Positions 46,815 through 57,344 of a stretch of 64,000 bases of DNA are shown one piece after another. Within the stretch, counting starts at the first letter, position 1. Every line of letters starts with the position of its first letter. Made by a program: the position numbers and the translations under genes. Source of the stretch: Isoetes taiwanensis. Taxonomy: Eukaryota; Streptophyta; Lycopodiopsida; Isoetales; Isoetaceae. A model generated the notes under the pieces. The model saw nothing but the letters and a program-made list of their open reading frames with translations, made no database searches and was not told where the DNA came from. The stretch covers positions 124,001 to 188,000 of the forward strand of contig JAJEKV010000321.1 of NCBI GenBank assembly GCA_021234155.1, in the 5' to 3' direction.

Positions 46815-47425
46815 GAGTCCTCTAACCAACACCCCCTAATACCTATACGTATTTAAGAAGATTTCTACCAGTTTTTTTTTAATCCTACTTCACTTGTACA
46901 TCAATGGCATAGGACCATGGTCTATCCTAGGGTATTCATTTCCCCCCTAGAACCCCCAATCATTTTATGCTTATTGGCACTCGTCGCGCCCAACACCTGC
47001 GGTCGTCAGATTCGCCCATCCTACGGCTCCCTTATGGCCAGCGCGCGACCGTGCGAATATGCTTAGAAATGATTGCTTGCACTGTATTTATAATATACCT
47101 ATGATTTTCAATGGTTCTCTGTGATTTGCAATGGTTGCCAATCCCATCGATGCAGACACTCGAACCTCCATAAAAGAAGAACAATTTTTTTTTGAAGAGT
47201 CCTCTAACCAACACTATACATGCTTAAGAAGAGAGACATTTTTCTATCCCTTTTTTTTTAATCCTACTTCTCTTGGGCATAGGACCATGGTCTCTCCTAC
47301 CGTATTCATTTTCCCCCTGGATCCCCCAATCATTTTTATGCTTATTCGCACTCGTCGCGCCCAACACCCCATGCGGCCGTCGGATTCGCCCATCGTACCA
47401 TATGGCCAGCGTGCGACCAGTGCGA
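46815..47425 (-). repeat. tRNA-related composite repeat, tandem copies 2a/2b
   Basis: Two adjacent units share AATCCTACTTC, ATAGGACCATGGTCTATCCT, CACTCGTCGCGCCCAACACC and CGTCGGATTCGCCCAT-like words, with the SINE-like part between them at 47040-47210. The A-box-like word is GTTGGTTAGAGGACT and the B-box-like word GGTTCGAGTGTC (minus strand). Confidence 0.65.
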
Positions 47426-47427
47426 AT

Positions 47428-47545
47428 ATGTAGCATTATAACAGGGGGTTTTTTTTCTGTTTTTGTACTGTTTTCTCTAAGGTTTTCATATGATTTGCTG
47501 GTCGTATTCATCCAAGTGTACTAAATAGTATTTCTAGAGTGCACC
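47428..47545 (-). repeat. Short interspersed repeat, copy 2 (inverted)
   Basis: Inverted relative of 6286-6410 and 52975-53100: AACAGGGGGTTT, TAAGGTTTTCATATGAT and CTAGAGTGCACC are present. Confidence 0.65.
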
Positions 47546-47879
47546 CTTTTGCCAGCCGTTGATTTTAGAAAAGGGGGCAAATCCTGTGGTGGAGGCTTTT
47601 TTTTGTGGTGGAGGCTCGAAAGCTGTAACTTAACTTTAGGGTTCTTTTCTAGGGTAAACGCAAAAACCCTATAGCTTGGTCGGCAGATATGATGCATCTG
47701 GCTTGGTGCAGTAGTGCAGGGCATGTAATAGGCATCGATGTGAAGTGGATGTTGCATCTGGCTTGCTGCAACAGCACAAGGCATGTAATCTATATCAATC
47801 TGGAGTGGATCAATCAGTCCGTCTCTGCCTTGGCGATTTTGTATTTAATCTTATAGAGCTTCGAATCCGGGGTGTATAC

Positions 47880-48110
47880 TCTAAGGGATTCTGAGGCATT
47901 AACATCCCTTTTCAAGCTTCCAAGCTGCAGAAGCTCACAACGATAGATTACCTGGCACCATTCCCCCAACATTTGGGTTGCTGAAGAATCTCAGTTCTTA
48001 ACTCTGAAATGGAATTTCTTCAAGGGCCGCATTCCTGCAACTCTGGGAGATTTGACCGAGCTTCAAAGTCTGGAGCTTAACAACAAGAGTTTAATAGGGC
48101 CATAGCTTCA
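47880..48110 (+). pseudogene. LRR receptor fragment
   Basis: With one frame shift near 47997 the strand reads LPGTIPPTFGLLKNLS, then WNFFKGRIPATLGDLTELQ and SLELNNKSLIGP, that is, about three LxxLxLxxNxxxGxIP repeats of the plant extracellular type. No kinase or membrane part is adjacent. It is too short and broken to work. Confidence 0.7.
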
Positions 48111-48299
48111 TCAGCTTTGCGTCATTGCATTGAAGGATGGACTTACCAGAAAGGAAGGCTTGCCTAAGTTGCTTGCCATTTCTTAGCTTTGTTCATAGGG
48201 TAACATTAATTTTTGCTTTTTTGCTTTTGCATACTGCCGGATTTGAAACAGGAAAGAAGAGGAGAGGGGAGAGAGGATATGGTGGCTGTAGGAAATCGA

Positions 48300-48513
48300 G
48301 TGATGATTATGCTCTTTATCTTTTTGCGTGAAACGTGGACCCAGCTCGTAAGGTATGATTTGTTAGAGAAAGAAGTTTTTTGTTGTCCTGATCTAAACGA
48401 GAAACTTACCTCCCATGTCATGTCCATATTTGGGTTAAATGGGAAGCTGGTGATGGTAGGAAAAAGACGTGATTCTTCTCATGTTTGCTTTTGGAAATTG
48501 GATACAGAGTAGA
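48300..48513 (+). pseudogene. Possible F-box/kelch-type fragment
   Basis: The frame reads YDLLEKEVFCCPDLNEKL and GLNGKLVMVGKRRDSSHVCF then WKLDTE, a pattern seen in the C-terminal part of plant F-box proteins (G-L-V-G then I-W-x-L). It ends in TAG and no F-box is found upstream. Low certainty. Confidence 0.4.
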
Positions 48514-49435
48514 GCCTCATTTTCATTCTCACAGATCTTTCTCACATCTTTGCTGATCATCGGTTTGCATCGTGTGTCACATTTGTTGAGGACCACAATC
48601 GACTTTACTATTCTGGCAGCCTTTCGAATCTCTCTGAACATCATAACCTCTAGTCTGATTGCAGATCAGAGATCATACCATTGTCTCATTGTCTCATGTA
48701 TATCTCATTTGGTTCGCCATCTATGGAGCCGTTGTTTCTTTGGGCTTTATTCTACTCGTTGTCGCTAGGCAAATGTTTGCATGCAAGCTCATACAGAGGC
48801 TTCCTTTCATAAGAGCTAGAACCTCAGATACAATCCATGGTAGCTAATTTCGATGATGCAAGGGCTAGACAGAAGAGGCAGTGGATTTTCTAGAAAACAA
48901 GACCTAATAGCTGCAGATTGGTTTCACTTATGAATCAGAGGCTACCTTGGGTCTTATCTTTTTTGGGCATTTCAGTTGGTGCATCTATTCTTTGCCATGG
49001 ACTATTTGGTTTTCAACCTGTTCTGGGCACATCTTCGGCCATGAAGGCTTTTGATCTGTATCCATTACAATCCATTTCATTTGGATATGTTCTGAGAATT
49101 TAGCCTGCAATTTGTATGCATGCCTATTTCTGGACATGTTTCTTCAACTAAGATTTTCCTACATATTTATTATGTGTATTATATATTTATTATGTGTATT
49201 ATCTGTTAGCTTGGTCTATATCCTTTTTTCAAAATTTGACTTCTTAATGCAAGCCTTGTATTAGTTGTGCGCATGGTTGAGGCATGTTTTTATTCCCTTT
49301 CAAAATATTTAGACTGAAATATTTAGGTTTCACAGGATTTGTTTGCTCTTCTTCAGTTGGAAACCACTCTTTTAGAGATATAGTCTGTAGGAACACACTG
49401 TATTAGGCACAAGAACCTATAGCGATGTACACAAC
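48514..49435. other. Intergenic, nothing recognised
   Basis: Only short frames. TATTTATTATGTGTATTATA is repeated near 49157-49200. Confidence 0.4.
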
Positions 49436-49439
49436 ATTC

Positions 49440-49860
49440 ATAGACAATTTTCATTGCCCCGAAGGGGCAAAATTTTTTTTAACCTATAACACAAACTATT
49501 ACATTACACGCATTAAAATTAAATTCCCCCTTAAACCCCTTTTTGTTTGGGTGCATATTCACACGGGGGGTGACATAGGGCAGCGAGAGCCCTTATAATT
49601 ATGTTTTGCATGTACAAAATCAATACCATATAGTATATTGCTTGAAATCTTATAGTATTTTGCAAATCTTGTTATACAGTATCACAATTCTATACGTCCA
49701 TACCCCACAAACGAGGAATTTTGTGTGCAGTGTAGATTAAGGAATAAGGGGTGAATATGCCTATCCAACAGCTCTCGTTGCTCGGAGTCACCCCCGCACC
49801 CAAACAAAAAGGGGTTTAAGGGGGAATTTAATTTTAATGCGTGTAATGTAATGGCTTGTG
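49440..49860. repeat. Foldback/MITE-like element, copy B with both arms
   Basis: The left arm (about 49540-49625) and the right arm (about 49760-49845) are inverted copies: CACCCAAACAAAAAGGGGTT and TAAGGGGGAATTTAATTTTA read out from both sides. The loop is about 135 bp. The left end has a T-run and the palindrome TTGCCCCGAAGGGGCAA (49457-49473). Confidence 0.8.
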
Positions 49861-50170
49861 TGAATACGCTTAGAAATGATTGGCTGCGTTGTATTTGTAA
49901 TCAAATACCCTATGATTTGCAATGGTTCCCTATGATTTGCAATGGTTGCCAATCCCTTCAATACAGAGACTCCAACCTCCACAAAAGAACAAATTTTTTT
50001 TTAAGAGTCCTTTAACCAACACCCCTAATACCTACATGCTTAAGAAGAGATACATTTTGGGTCTTAAGATGCTCGATTCATTTTCCTACACCCCCTTTTT
50101 TTAACCCTACTTCTCTTGTACATCAATGACATAGGACCATGGTCTACCCTACTGTATTCATTTCCCCCCA
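49855..50170 (-). repeat. tRNA-related composite repeat, copy 3
   Basis: Minus strand: GTTGGTTAAAGGACTCTT, then GGAGGTTGGAGTCTCTG, then GGCAACCATTGCAAATCATA with the last word doubled. Followed (plus strand, 50105-50165) by the ATAGGACCATGGTCTACCCT block of the family. Confidence 0.65.
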
Positions 50171-50575
50171 GACCCTTCACACGGGGGGTTACTCCGGGCA
50201 CCGAGAGCTGTTGGATGGGCATATTTGCCCTTTATTCCTTGATCTGGACCGTATATAGAGATCCTCATTTGTGGGGTATGCCTGTACAAGTTTTTATATA
50301 CTATATATTGAGGTTTGAAAAATACTATAAGATTTGAGGGAATGTACTTAATGGTGTTAATTTTATACATGTATTGTAAATTTTTAGGGGCTCTCGCTGC
50401 CCTACGTATCCCCTCGTGTGAATATGCACCCAAACCAAAGGGGGTTTTAGGGGGATTTTCATTTAAATGTGTTGGATGCAATGGTTTGTAGATATTAATA
50501 ATGTTACTGTTAGTTATATGTTGGTAGTTAAAAAAAAAAATTTGGGCCCTTCGGGCCCTAACAAAATCAGACAAA
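50155..50575. repeat. Foldback/MITE-like element, copy C with short left arm
   Basis: The left arm TTCACACGGGGGGTTACTCC faces the right arm GGCTCTCGCTGCCCTACGTA, TCCCCTCGTGTGAA. The loop shares CTCATTTGTGGGGTATGCC with copy A. It ends in an A-run and the palindrome GGGCCCTTCGGGCCC (50544-50558). Confidence 0.8.
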
Positions 50576-50739
50576 GAAAACAAGATACACGCATTGAAAA
50601 AAAACTGAGGTGCTGCACCATGTACTCAAGTTATAAAAAATATTTTAGAATTTGCCAAATCATACTCAAGTTATAGAGAGTATTTTAAAATATGCCAAAT
50701 AGTTAAAGAAGTACTTGTTTCTAATGGTTTCAAAACATG

Positions 50740-51530
50740 GACATTGCATCTGGCCTCAATCTTTCGTCCTGCATTTTCCCAAAGCATTCTAAAGCATGGA
50801 AGGTGTAACCATGCTGGACATACCAAAAAATGATTGTATTCCACAATCCAACATCCCGCATTGGCAATGTCTGAAAGAGTTCATGTGCCTCTTCCAAGCA
50901 ACCACATTTTGCATACATGTCCACAAGAGCATTTTACTCTTTGCTGCATCAAACCGGAAACCCTTCTTCATAATTTGCTCATGAATATGCCTTGCTCTAT
51001 CCATGGCCCCAGTCTTTGTTGAATGCTTTCAAAATGGCAAATACTACCACGGTTCCGGCATTATTCACGCCTACGCATCTTTGCATACATGTCCACCAAT
51101 GTGCTACCCACAAAAACAGCAGCTTGAAACTAAAAATAGCAGCTTGAAACTTGGATCCCATCACATACTCATGAATGTACCTCTTTCAATGGCCCTAATG
51201 CTGGCACACGCTTTTAAGATGCTTGAACTGCAAATGATCTGATTATGCACAAGTCTTCGGCAAAGATATGGCGAAGAGCATGCTTTAGGCGTAAAACATA
51301 AATATCTTTGGTCATTCTCACTATCGATTGTTTTATTACGCAATAAAGTTCAATTGCGACCTCGGCCTGTCCAAGGTCCACATTGGCCAAAACAATGGCA
51401 CTCCACGTATAAATTGTGGCTTGTAGGACCTTAGTAAAGGCAGAATTTGCCTCAACAATACTTCCACATGCTCCAATAGCCTTTGTAAAGGATGATATAT
51501 TCACAATGCCAACTTGCTTACATATCCCAT
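50740..51530 (-). pseudogene. PPR protein pseudogene
   Basis: Minus strand, in several frames: AFTKVLQATIYTWSAIVLAN, VDLGQAEVAIELYCVIKQS, RARHIHEQIMKKGFRFDAAK, VDMYAKCGCLEEAHELFQTL, then RDVGLWNTIIFWYVQHGYTF. These are consecutive P/L/S-type PPR repeats. Multiple shifts and missing repeats exclude function. A similar style of wording is common in large PPR families of seed-free plants. Confidence 0.8.
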
Positions 51531-51559
51531 TAACATTAGAAAAAGAAATAACAGAATAA

Positions 51560-51800
51560 GACAAAGCTTTGCGTCAGGATACAAATGAGGGTCTTTACGT
51601 TTGAGTCTTCAAAGATCAACTGATATGGAGTGCCAAAAGAGTACACATTTGGCTCTCGAATTGAAGGACCAGGAAGTTTTACATAAGCCCCTGTTCCATA
51701 AGAACTCACATCCATTCCCTGCTTCATTAAAAGTGCACATACTCCCACACTCCTGGGTGTGGACGAACTGCAAGAGCTACCCATGGTGGCAAGATCATAG
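51560..51800 (-). pseudogene. SSU72 phosphatase fragment, first exon-like part
   Basis: Minus strand: [57 protein letters not shown], then a one-base shift followed by KRKDPHLYPDA. This is the N-terminal part of SSU72, which removes phosphate from the RNA polymerase II CTD. The C-x5-R active-site loop (CSSSTPR) is kept, but the usual MEAH after it is VGVC. The rest of the enzyme is absent. Confidence 0.85.
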
Positions 51801-52274
51801 CTTCCTGGATAAAAAAGCACCAACATTTAGCAATCTTGAACTAGCTACATTGAGGCTACAAACGTTTGCAAATCTTCTTAAAAAAATTCCACAAAAAATT
51901 CCACTTGAGTAGATTTGTAGAATCAGACCAAACACACCATCTAAGAGCATTTGCCGAGTCTCCTCATCTTCTCTGAGTGTTTAGTGCATCAATAAGGCGA
52001 TATGGCGAAGCATTGTGCTACCATTAGCAATAAAACTGTAAACATTCAATGTTGGGCTCTAAAGAGGGGTCCCAAGAACGAAGTTTGATCATGATCTAGA
52101 ACTTTGTGAAGAACAAGCTTAGATCCTAGCATAACTTCCTTAATGTAGATTGAGTGGGACGGCATGGCACATTTTGAGATGTAATGGGAGGAGGGAGACA
52201 GATGTGTGGCATATGGCAGGAAATAAAGAATGGAACATTTTCCAAACTACTGTTGAAGCTTGAAAGGCTCATAC

Positions 52275-52351
52275 CTTGATAAGGCGGAAACCGGTGGTTC
52301 TCGATGCTCCAAGAGCGAATCCTCGAACTCGCTCTACGATACTTGTCATGC
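52275..52351 (-). other. Candidate first exon of an unknown gene
   Basis: The minus-strand ATG at 52351 opens MTSIVERVRGFALGASRTTG and runs to a perfect AAG/GTATGAG donor at 52275/52274. No following exon was recognised. A second frame is also open, so this is weak. Confidence 0.25.
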
Positions 52352-52535
52352 GGGTAAGCACAGCCGCCACTAGTCATCCCGGATCGGGGAAGACGTTTTT
52401 GCTCTGGAGAAGGAAAAATTTGCGAGAAAACAATTCAAGGTCTCAAAAATTAGAGAACGAGGGAAAGATTAAACGGCGAAGATAGTTCTCGGGTGGATGA
52501 AACCGGTGATTTGTGGAAGACCCACAACAAAAATC

Positions 52536-52610
52536 ACCAAAAGAAATAACAGAATAAGACAAAACTTTGCATCAGGATACAAATGAGGGTCTTTACGTTT
52601 GAGGTCTTCT
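52536..52610 (-). pseudogene. Second copy of the SSU72 exon end
   Basis: A near copy of 51538-51612. It reads EDLKRKDPHLYPDAK without the one-base insertion found at the first copy. Preceding SSU72 codons are not present. Confidence 0.75.
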
Positions 52611-52974
52611 AAGTGTGGCGCTTTTTCCGAAATTGTAACTCGCATCAATTACAGGAAGACTAAATGGAAGGTGCAGTAAAAAGCCTAAAGGGATGGCATG
52701 TTCAACTGCAATAAACATGCTCGTTATCGAACATTTGTGTTGGAGCATTGAAGGATTCGCCAAACTATGGAAGCCGAATGAAGAAGCTGCCTTTATACGG
52801 GCCTTGGCGGGTTCTTAGCTGATAGCAATGGAAAACCCTAGCCTTATGGTCCTCGATCCTTGCATGTAAAATAAACAATAGTTTCTTATGAATATAGAAG
52901 TAGAGAACCCTAAAATGTCAAAATATTGCATGTTTAAGGGGTTAACCATTGAAAAATATGATGAAAATTTATTA

Positions 52975-53100
52975 GCGCGTATGCGCACTCTAGATATACG
53001 CATTAGTATGTCCCATGAAATACGACAAACAATCATATGAAAACCATAGGGAAAAAGGTATAAAAATACAAGGGAAACCCCCTGTTATTTTGCTACATAT
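52975..53100 (+). repeat. Short interspersed repeat, copy 3
   Basis: GCGCACTCTAGATATACGCA and CCCCCTGTTATTTTGCTACA match the copy at 6286-6410. Confidence 0.7.
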
Positions 53101-53429
53101 TGGAATAGCAACTTTGTCATATACGTTTTCTGGGTACTAAAGAATATGCTTCTTCTGAGGTTATATGAGAATCAGGTCATGGTATGGCTATATATTTTTG
53201 AATTTAAAGGTAATAATCTAGAACATGATCGTAAAAAGATTATTGAATAACAAACAAAACAACAAACCCCTCAGAAACATCGTTCCAGAGTTCCAAGGGC
53301 TACCCACAGTGCATTAGCACATTTTTTTCATAATCCATTGCTCCCAAGTGATTTTCAATTTCATGATTAAGACTGGGGAAGTTATTAAATCAATGGTAAT
53401 AATTGCTTCCACCAGCTGTTTAAGGAAGC

Positions 53430-53525
53430 TCAACCCTCCCCTCTCGATGATCATAGTAGATGATCCTCTCGACCTGCTAGCCTCGAGGATTATATGCCAA
53501 AATTATCTCGAGGGGAGGGTTAACC
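53430..53525. repeat. Inverted repeat around CCTCCCCTCTCGA
   Basis: AACCCTCCCCTCTCGA at 53430 faces TCTCGAGGGGAGGGTT at about 53505, with CCTCTCGA and CTCGAGG words between. A related GTTAACCTCCTCTTAA word recurs at about 53700. Possible MITE core. Confidence 0.5.
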
Positions 53526-54049
53526 TCCTCTTAACATTTGATGGCCATTGGATCTAGAACAATTAAAAGAAAGAATAAAGTATGAAATTATCTTCGTGAC
53601 CCACTGTAGATTATTGCGATAATCAATTATTATAAATCTAGTAGTTAAATCTTTGGATGAGTGGCTGGGATTGGTTGGTAATAACCATCTCGAAGGCAGC
53701 GTTAACCTCCTCTTAATTTTAGATCTTGGAAAAAGGAATACATGTTTGCATGTTTTATAGATTAGTTAATTGGTCACATGAATGCTCCTTTGTGTTGTAT
53801 ATGCATCTCATAGGTCGAACTCTTTAATGGAACATTAAACGTGTCCTCTTTTGGAAATCCCTACTAATTTGGTGTGATTTTATAGATGGCTTAAACCTTA
53901 CATCGTGATGGATTGAAGGATGAAAAGCAAGTTTATTAATCACAAGTAAACATTAAAAGATGTACAAATCACATCTAACTGTGCAAGCACAAGACAATGC
54001 TCTCGGAGCACGAGCCTAAAGCATTATGTACTCACTCTACCATATGAGA

Positions 54050-54260
54050 CTAATGATAAGAATTCATTTGAAGATCTTGAATCCAAATACGGTCTCGCAT
54101 CTTCTAAAAGTCATTAGCCATCGGTATCTTAGTCCGGCCTATAGCAATGACTCTAGGAACCGGTGAATGAATGCCTTGAAAAATGTGCAGCCTATGATGC
54201 TCCCAAATTGACCACAGTAACCAACCAGACCCGAGATGAAATGCCTTGATACTAGGAGTA
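54050..54260 (-). pseudogene. LINE C-terminal fragment
   Basis: Minus strand: SGWLLWSIWEHHRLHIFQGI and PVPRVIAIGRTKIP. It matches the corresponding end of the LINE at 43290-46800 (SGWLLWSIWKRR). Confidence 0.65.
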
Positions 54261-54619
54261 TGCCTTGACGTAAAGATTGCTTCTTTCCTTCGTTTGACTT
54301 TTATGATTCAGTTCAACTCTTTTAAGCACCCAGTAAGTGAATTGAATTAAATCATAATGCGGATTGTAGATACTGTAACATGCTAGGTTTTTGCATACCA
54401 AGTGCATTTTTTATAACTTGCAATATGAATGGTAGATGCTATAATGTGCTAAACGATTGGCTAACCTAAATTGGTTGAGTTACGTTTTTTCTGCAATCAT
54501 AGACCTTTTGCATTGCTATGTGACCTATTTATTTCCCGCATTTTGGCCTCCAGTCAATATTTCTTTCTTATTCGCGCATAAACTTTGTTAGTTTCAAGAA
54601 CTATCACATATAATTTATT
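54261..54619. other. Intergenic, nothing recognised
   Basis: No gene or shared repeat seen. Confidence 0.4.
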
Positions 54620-54870
54620 GACTATGTAGCACAATAACAGGGGATTCTATGGGGATTTGGCATGGATGCATAAATCACCACTCCTGAGACCATAGACCAT
54701 ACCTCTAAAACAATTCAATAATTATTATAAAAAAATCAGAGTTAATAGAAAAAAATAAATACGTTACCTTGCTAATTACATTGGTTAAAGCATTCTGATG
54801 AGGATATTAAATTATTTTGATAGAGGTTCGAGTCTTCGTATTGCATATTTCAAAACTTTGGGTGCTTTCA
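54620..54870 (-). repeat. Single inverted copy of the 34089-37800 tandem repeat
   Basis: CACTCCTGAGACCATAGACC, ACATTGGTTAAAGCATTCTG and TTTTGATAGAGGTTCGAG are complements of words in the tandem units. Confidence 0.75.
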
Positions 54871-56170
54871 TTGAACAATATCATCTATGTATTAGAGCGA
54901 GACAACTATCCATTGATCTAAATATCCATAGAAACTAAGACAAAGTCTTCCAAAGTATAGAACTATATTTTTTAGTAGCAGTATACACATCAGCTTAGAG
55001 CATATGTTCCCGTACAAGGACATTCTATGGCATCAGCCCCTTAGCTACAAGGAAATGGGATGAATGAATGGAACTTCAAGCTTCAAACAACGGTTTTGTC
55101 TTGTTTACTGGCTCGACAACCAACTCATCTGCATCATCAAATAAACACTACCAAGGAGCATCAAGAAAAATAAAGTACTCATAAAGTGCTAGTGCATTCT
55201 ACACGCCTTGTGAGTTATAAAAAAGCTTACTGAGGATTATTAGTAGCAGGTTTTAAATCTAAAAGACTTAATTGGTCCATAATTGACTGATCACCAGATT
55301 CAAAAACCCTGGACACTCACTGTTAATCACTAGCTAACCCCATCCAACCAGGCGTCCAAGGTGATTCCATGATTATGCACTTTTCATATAACGTGGCACT
55401 CATCCTACATACATCCAAAAGTATCAAGCAAACTGGCTTGTCTAATCCAAGAATAACTAATCACGAAGTTTCCATTTGATAGGACCTCACAATGGCTATT
55501 TAAACTCGTAGAATGTATTTTTGAGGCCACCACAGATTCTATTACTGCCACAATATCAGTAGAAAATATTCTTAAAAAGACCCAACTTTATGCTCTAGTT
55601 ATATCCATCCCCATTTAATCGCTCAAACAACAGCTATTTTACAAGATGGCATTATGCTTGATATATGCAAAAATAGTAACGCGGTTTAGTCTAAAAAAGC
55701 AACACCAGCACTATTACGCTAATTTCATACAAGAGAGAACATAAGAAATAAGATGGGCCTCAAACAACTTGTCAAGCATTGTCCCATCATAAACCATCCT
55801 CTGATCTTCACTCATCCACTCAATTTGTCTCCTCACACTTCTCATTTTTCTCATCACACTTGCTATCCTAGTCACAACCAAATTAGATCCACCAATCTAT
55901 GTCAACACATCCACCTCAGCTTCCATGCCATGTGCCAAGTTTAGTCTTGCAAATAGTCTAATTTTCTTTTCTTTTCTTTTTTTAACCACCCTCAGCCATG
56001 GCATTTGATGCCTACCTAGATTTCAAAACTTTTATTAACTATTAAATGATAAGTTTTCTAGCGTAGAAGCTACTTGGATGCATGAAAAAATGAAGATTCC
56101 AGATCGACGATCTCCTCAAGTTAGAGGAGCTCGTGACCAATTACGAAGAACTTCTAGATGGAAAGATCAA
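54871..56170. other. Intergenic, nothing recognised
   Basis: AT-rich. No conserved frame or shared repeat was seen. Confidence 0.4.
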
Positions 56171-57340
56171 GAATAGAATAGAATAGAATAGAATAGAATA
56201 GAATAGAATAGAATAGAATAGAATAGAATAGAATAGAATAGAATAGAATAGAATAGAATAGAGTTGACTTTTACCGTCCACAGAGACCAAAGATCTATGG
56301 AACACAATACAAAAAGAGCACAATAAGCCCGTTACTATACAAGCTTAAAAAAAGCTTTTGTCTCGAAGGGTTTTTGAAGGAAAAACCTTGATAGTAATAA
56401 TCTTACTAAGAAATATATACCAAGTATGATATCAATGTGTTGGAGATGGGCATAGATGCACCCATTGGTCAAGAACCTCCATGACATATGATGCAAGTAT
56501 CACCATAGGGATCTGGAAAAGCACATGTAGTGGCTAATTAGGTGTAAACAAACCAATATATTTTGCCCTAATAGTGGCAAATGCTGGACAAATTTGAAGA
56601 TAGTGCTCATCTTCAATCACTTCCATCTGATAACACCAAGAGATCCTATTCCCATGTGGTTCACGGCCCCATTGGTCTATTTCAATTCTAAGAGCATGTG
56701 CATATGTGCGATTAGCCGCAATTGTTATGCGCTTCTTCATGGATAGACCAGCTAACATTTATCCTTATGGGCCACGAACTAGCATAGGATTTATTTGTGT
56801 TTTATAATGCCTTATCTTAACCATCTCTAAAGAACCAACATGTTTATTGAAAAAGGTTGTACCAGGAACGGCTTCAAGTCTACATTATCGTTCACTTGTA
56901 CACATGCCTACTCCTGGACATTTCATCTAGATAGCCACCCTGCGTATTTCTCTTTTAAGCAGGCTTCAACGCGTTGTGGACCTATGGCCAATATGTATGT
57001 AAGGTTTGGTAGCCACATATCCCCTGTTCGGACCACCTTTTGGCTATTATTCTGCATAACATACAAGCCTTCCAACCTGCACTGGCCCTTTTTTGGATAC
57101 GTGTATCCCCGTGTATAGTGGTCCTAAAATCTATACCAAGATATTATATGTTTGTACCAACTCCGCTATTTGATCCTAATACGTCGCATACCAATATTTT
57201 GACAAAAACTGCCAAGCGCATTCAGAAGTTGTTACATATTGGCAAGGGTATGCACTAAAAGATCCAACTCATTTGCATACAATAGCTGCCTAATGATATG
57301 ACGAGAAAGTCTTGCCCCTCCATCTTCGTGTTGGGCAATA
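56171..57340 (-). pseudogene. LINE 3' part with (TTCTA)n tail, same family as 36201-37436
   Basis: Minus strand in broken frames: QLLYANELDLLVHTLANM (catalytic YADD changed to YANE), NALGSFCQNIGMR, KYLGIDFRTTIHGDTRIQ, GWKACMLCRI, then RTYAHALRIEIDQWGREPH and IEDEHYLQICPAFATIRAKY (zinc-binding). The 3' UTR has AGGTTTTTCCTTCAAAAACC and TGGTCTCTGTGGACGGTAAA and ends in 18 units of the GAATA repeat (56171-56260). Confidence 0.82.
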
Positions 57341-57344
57341 TAAC

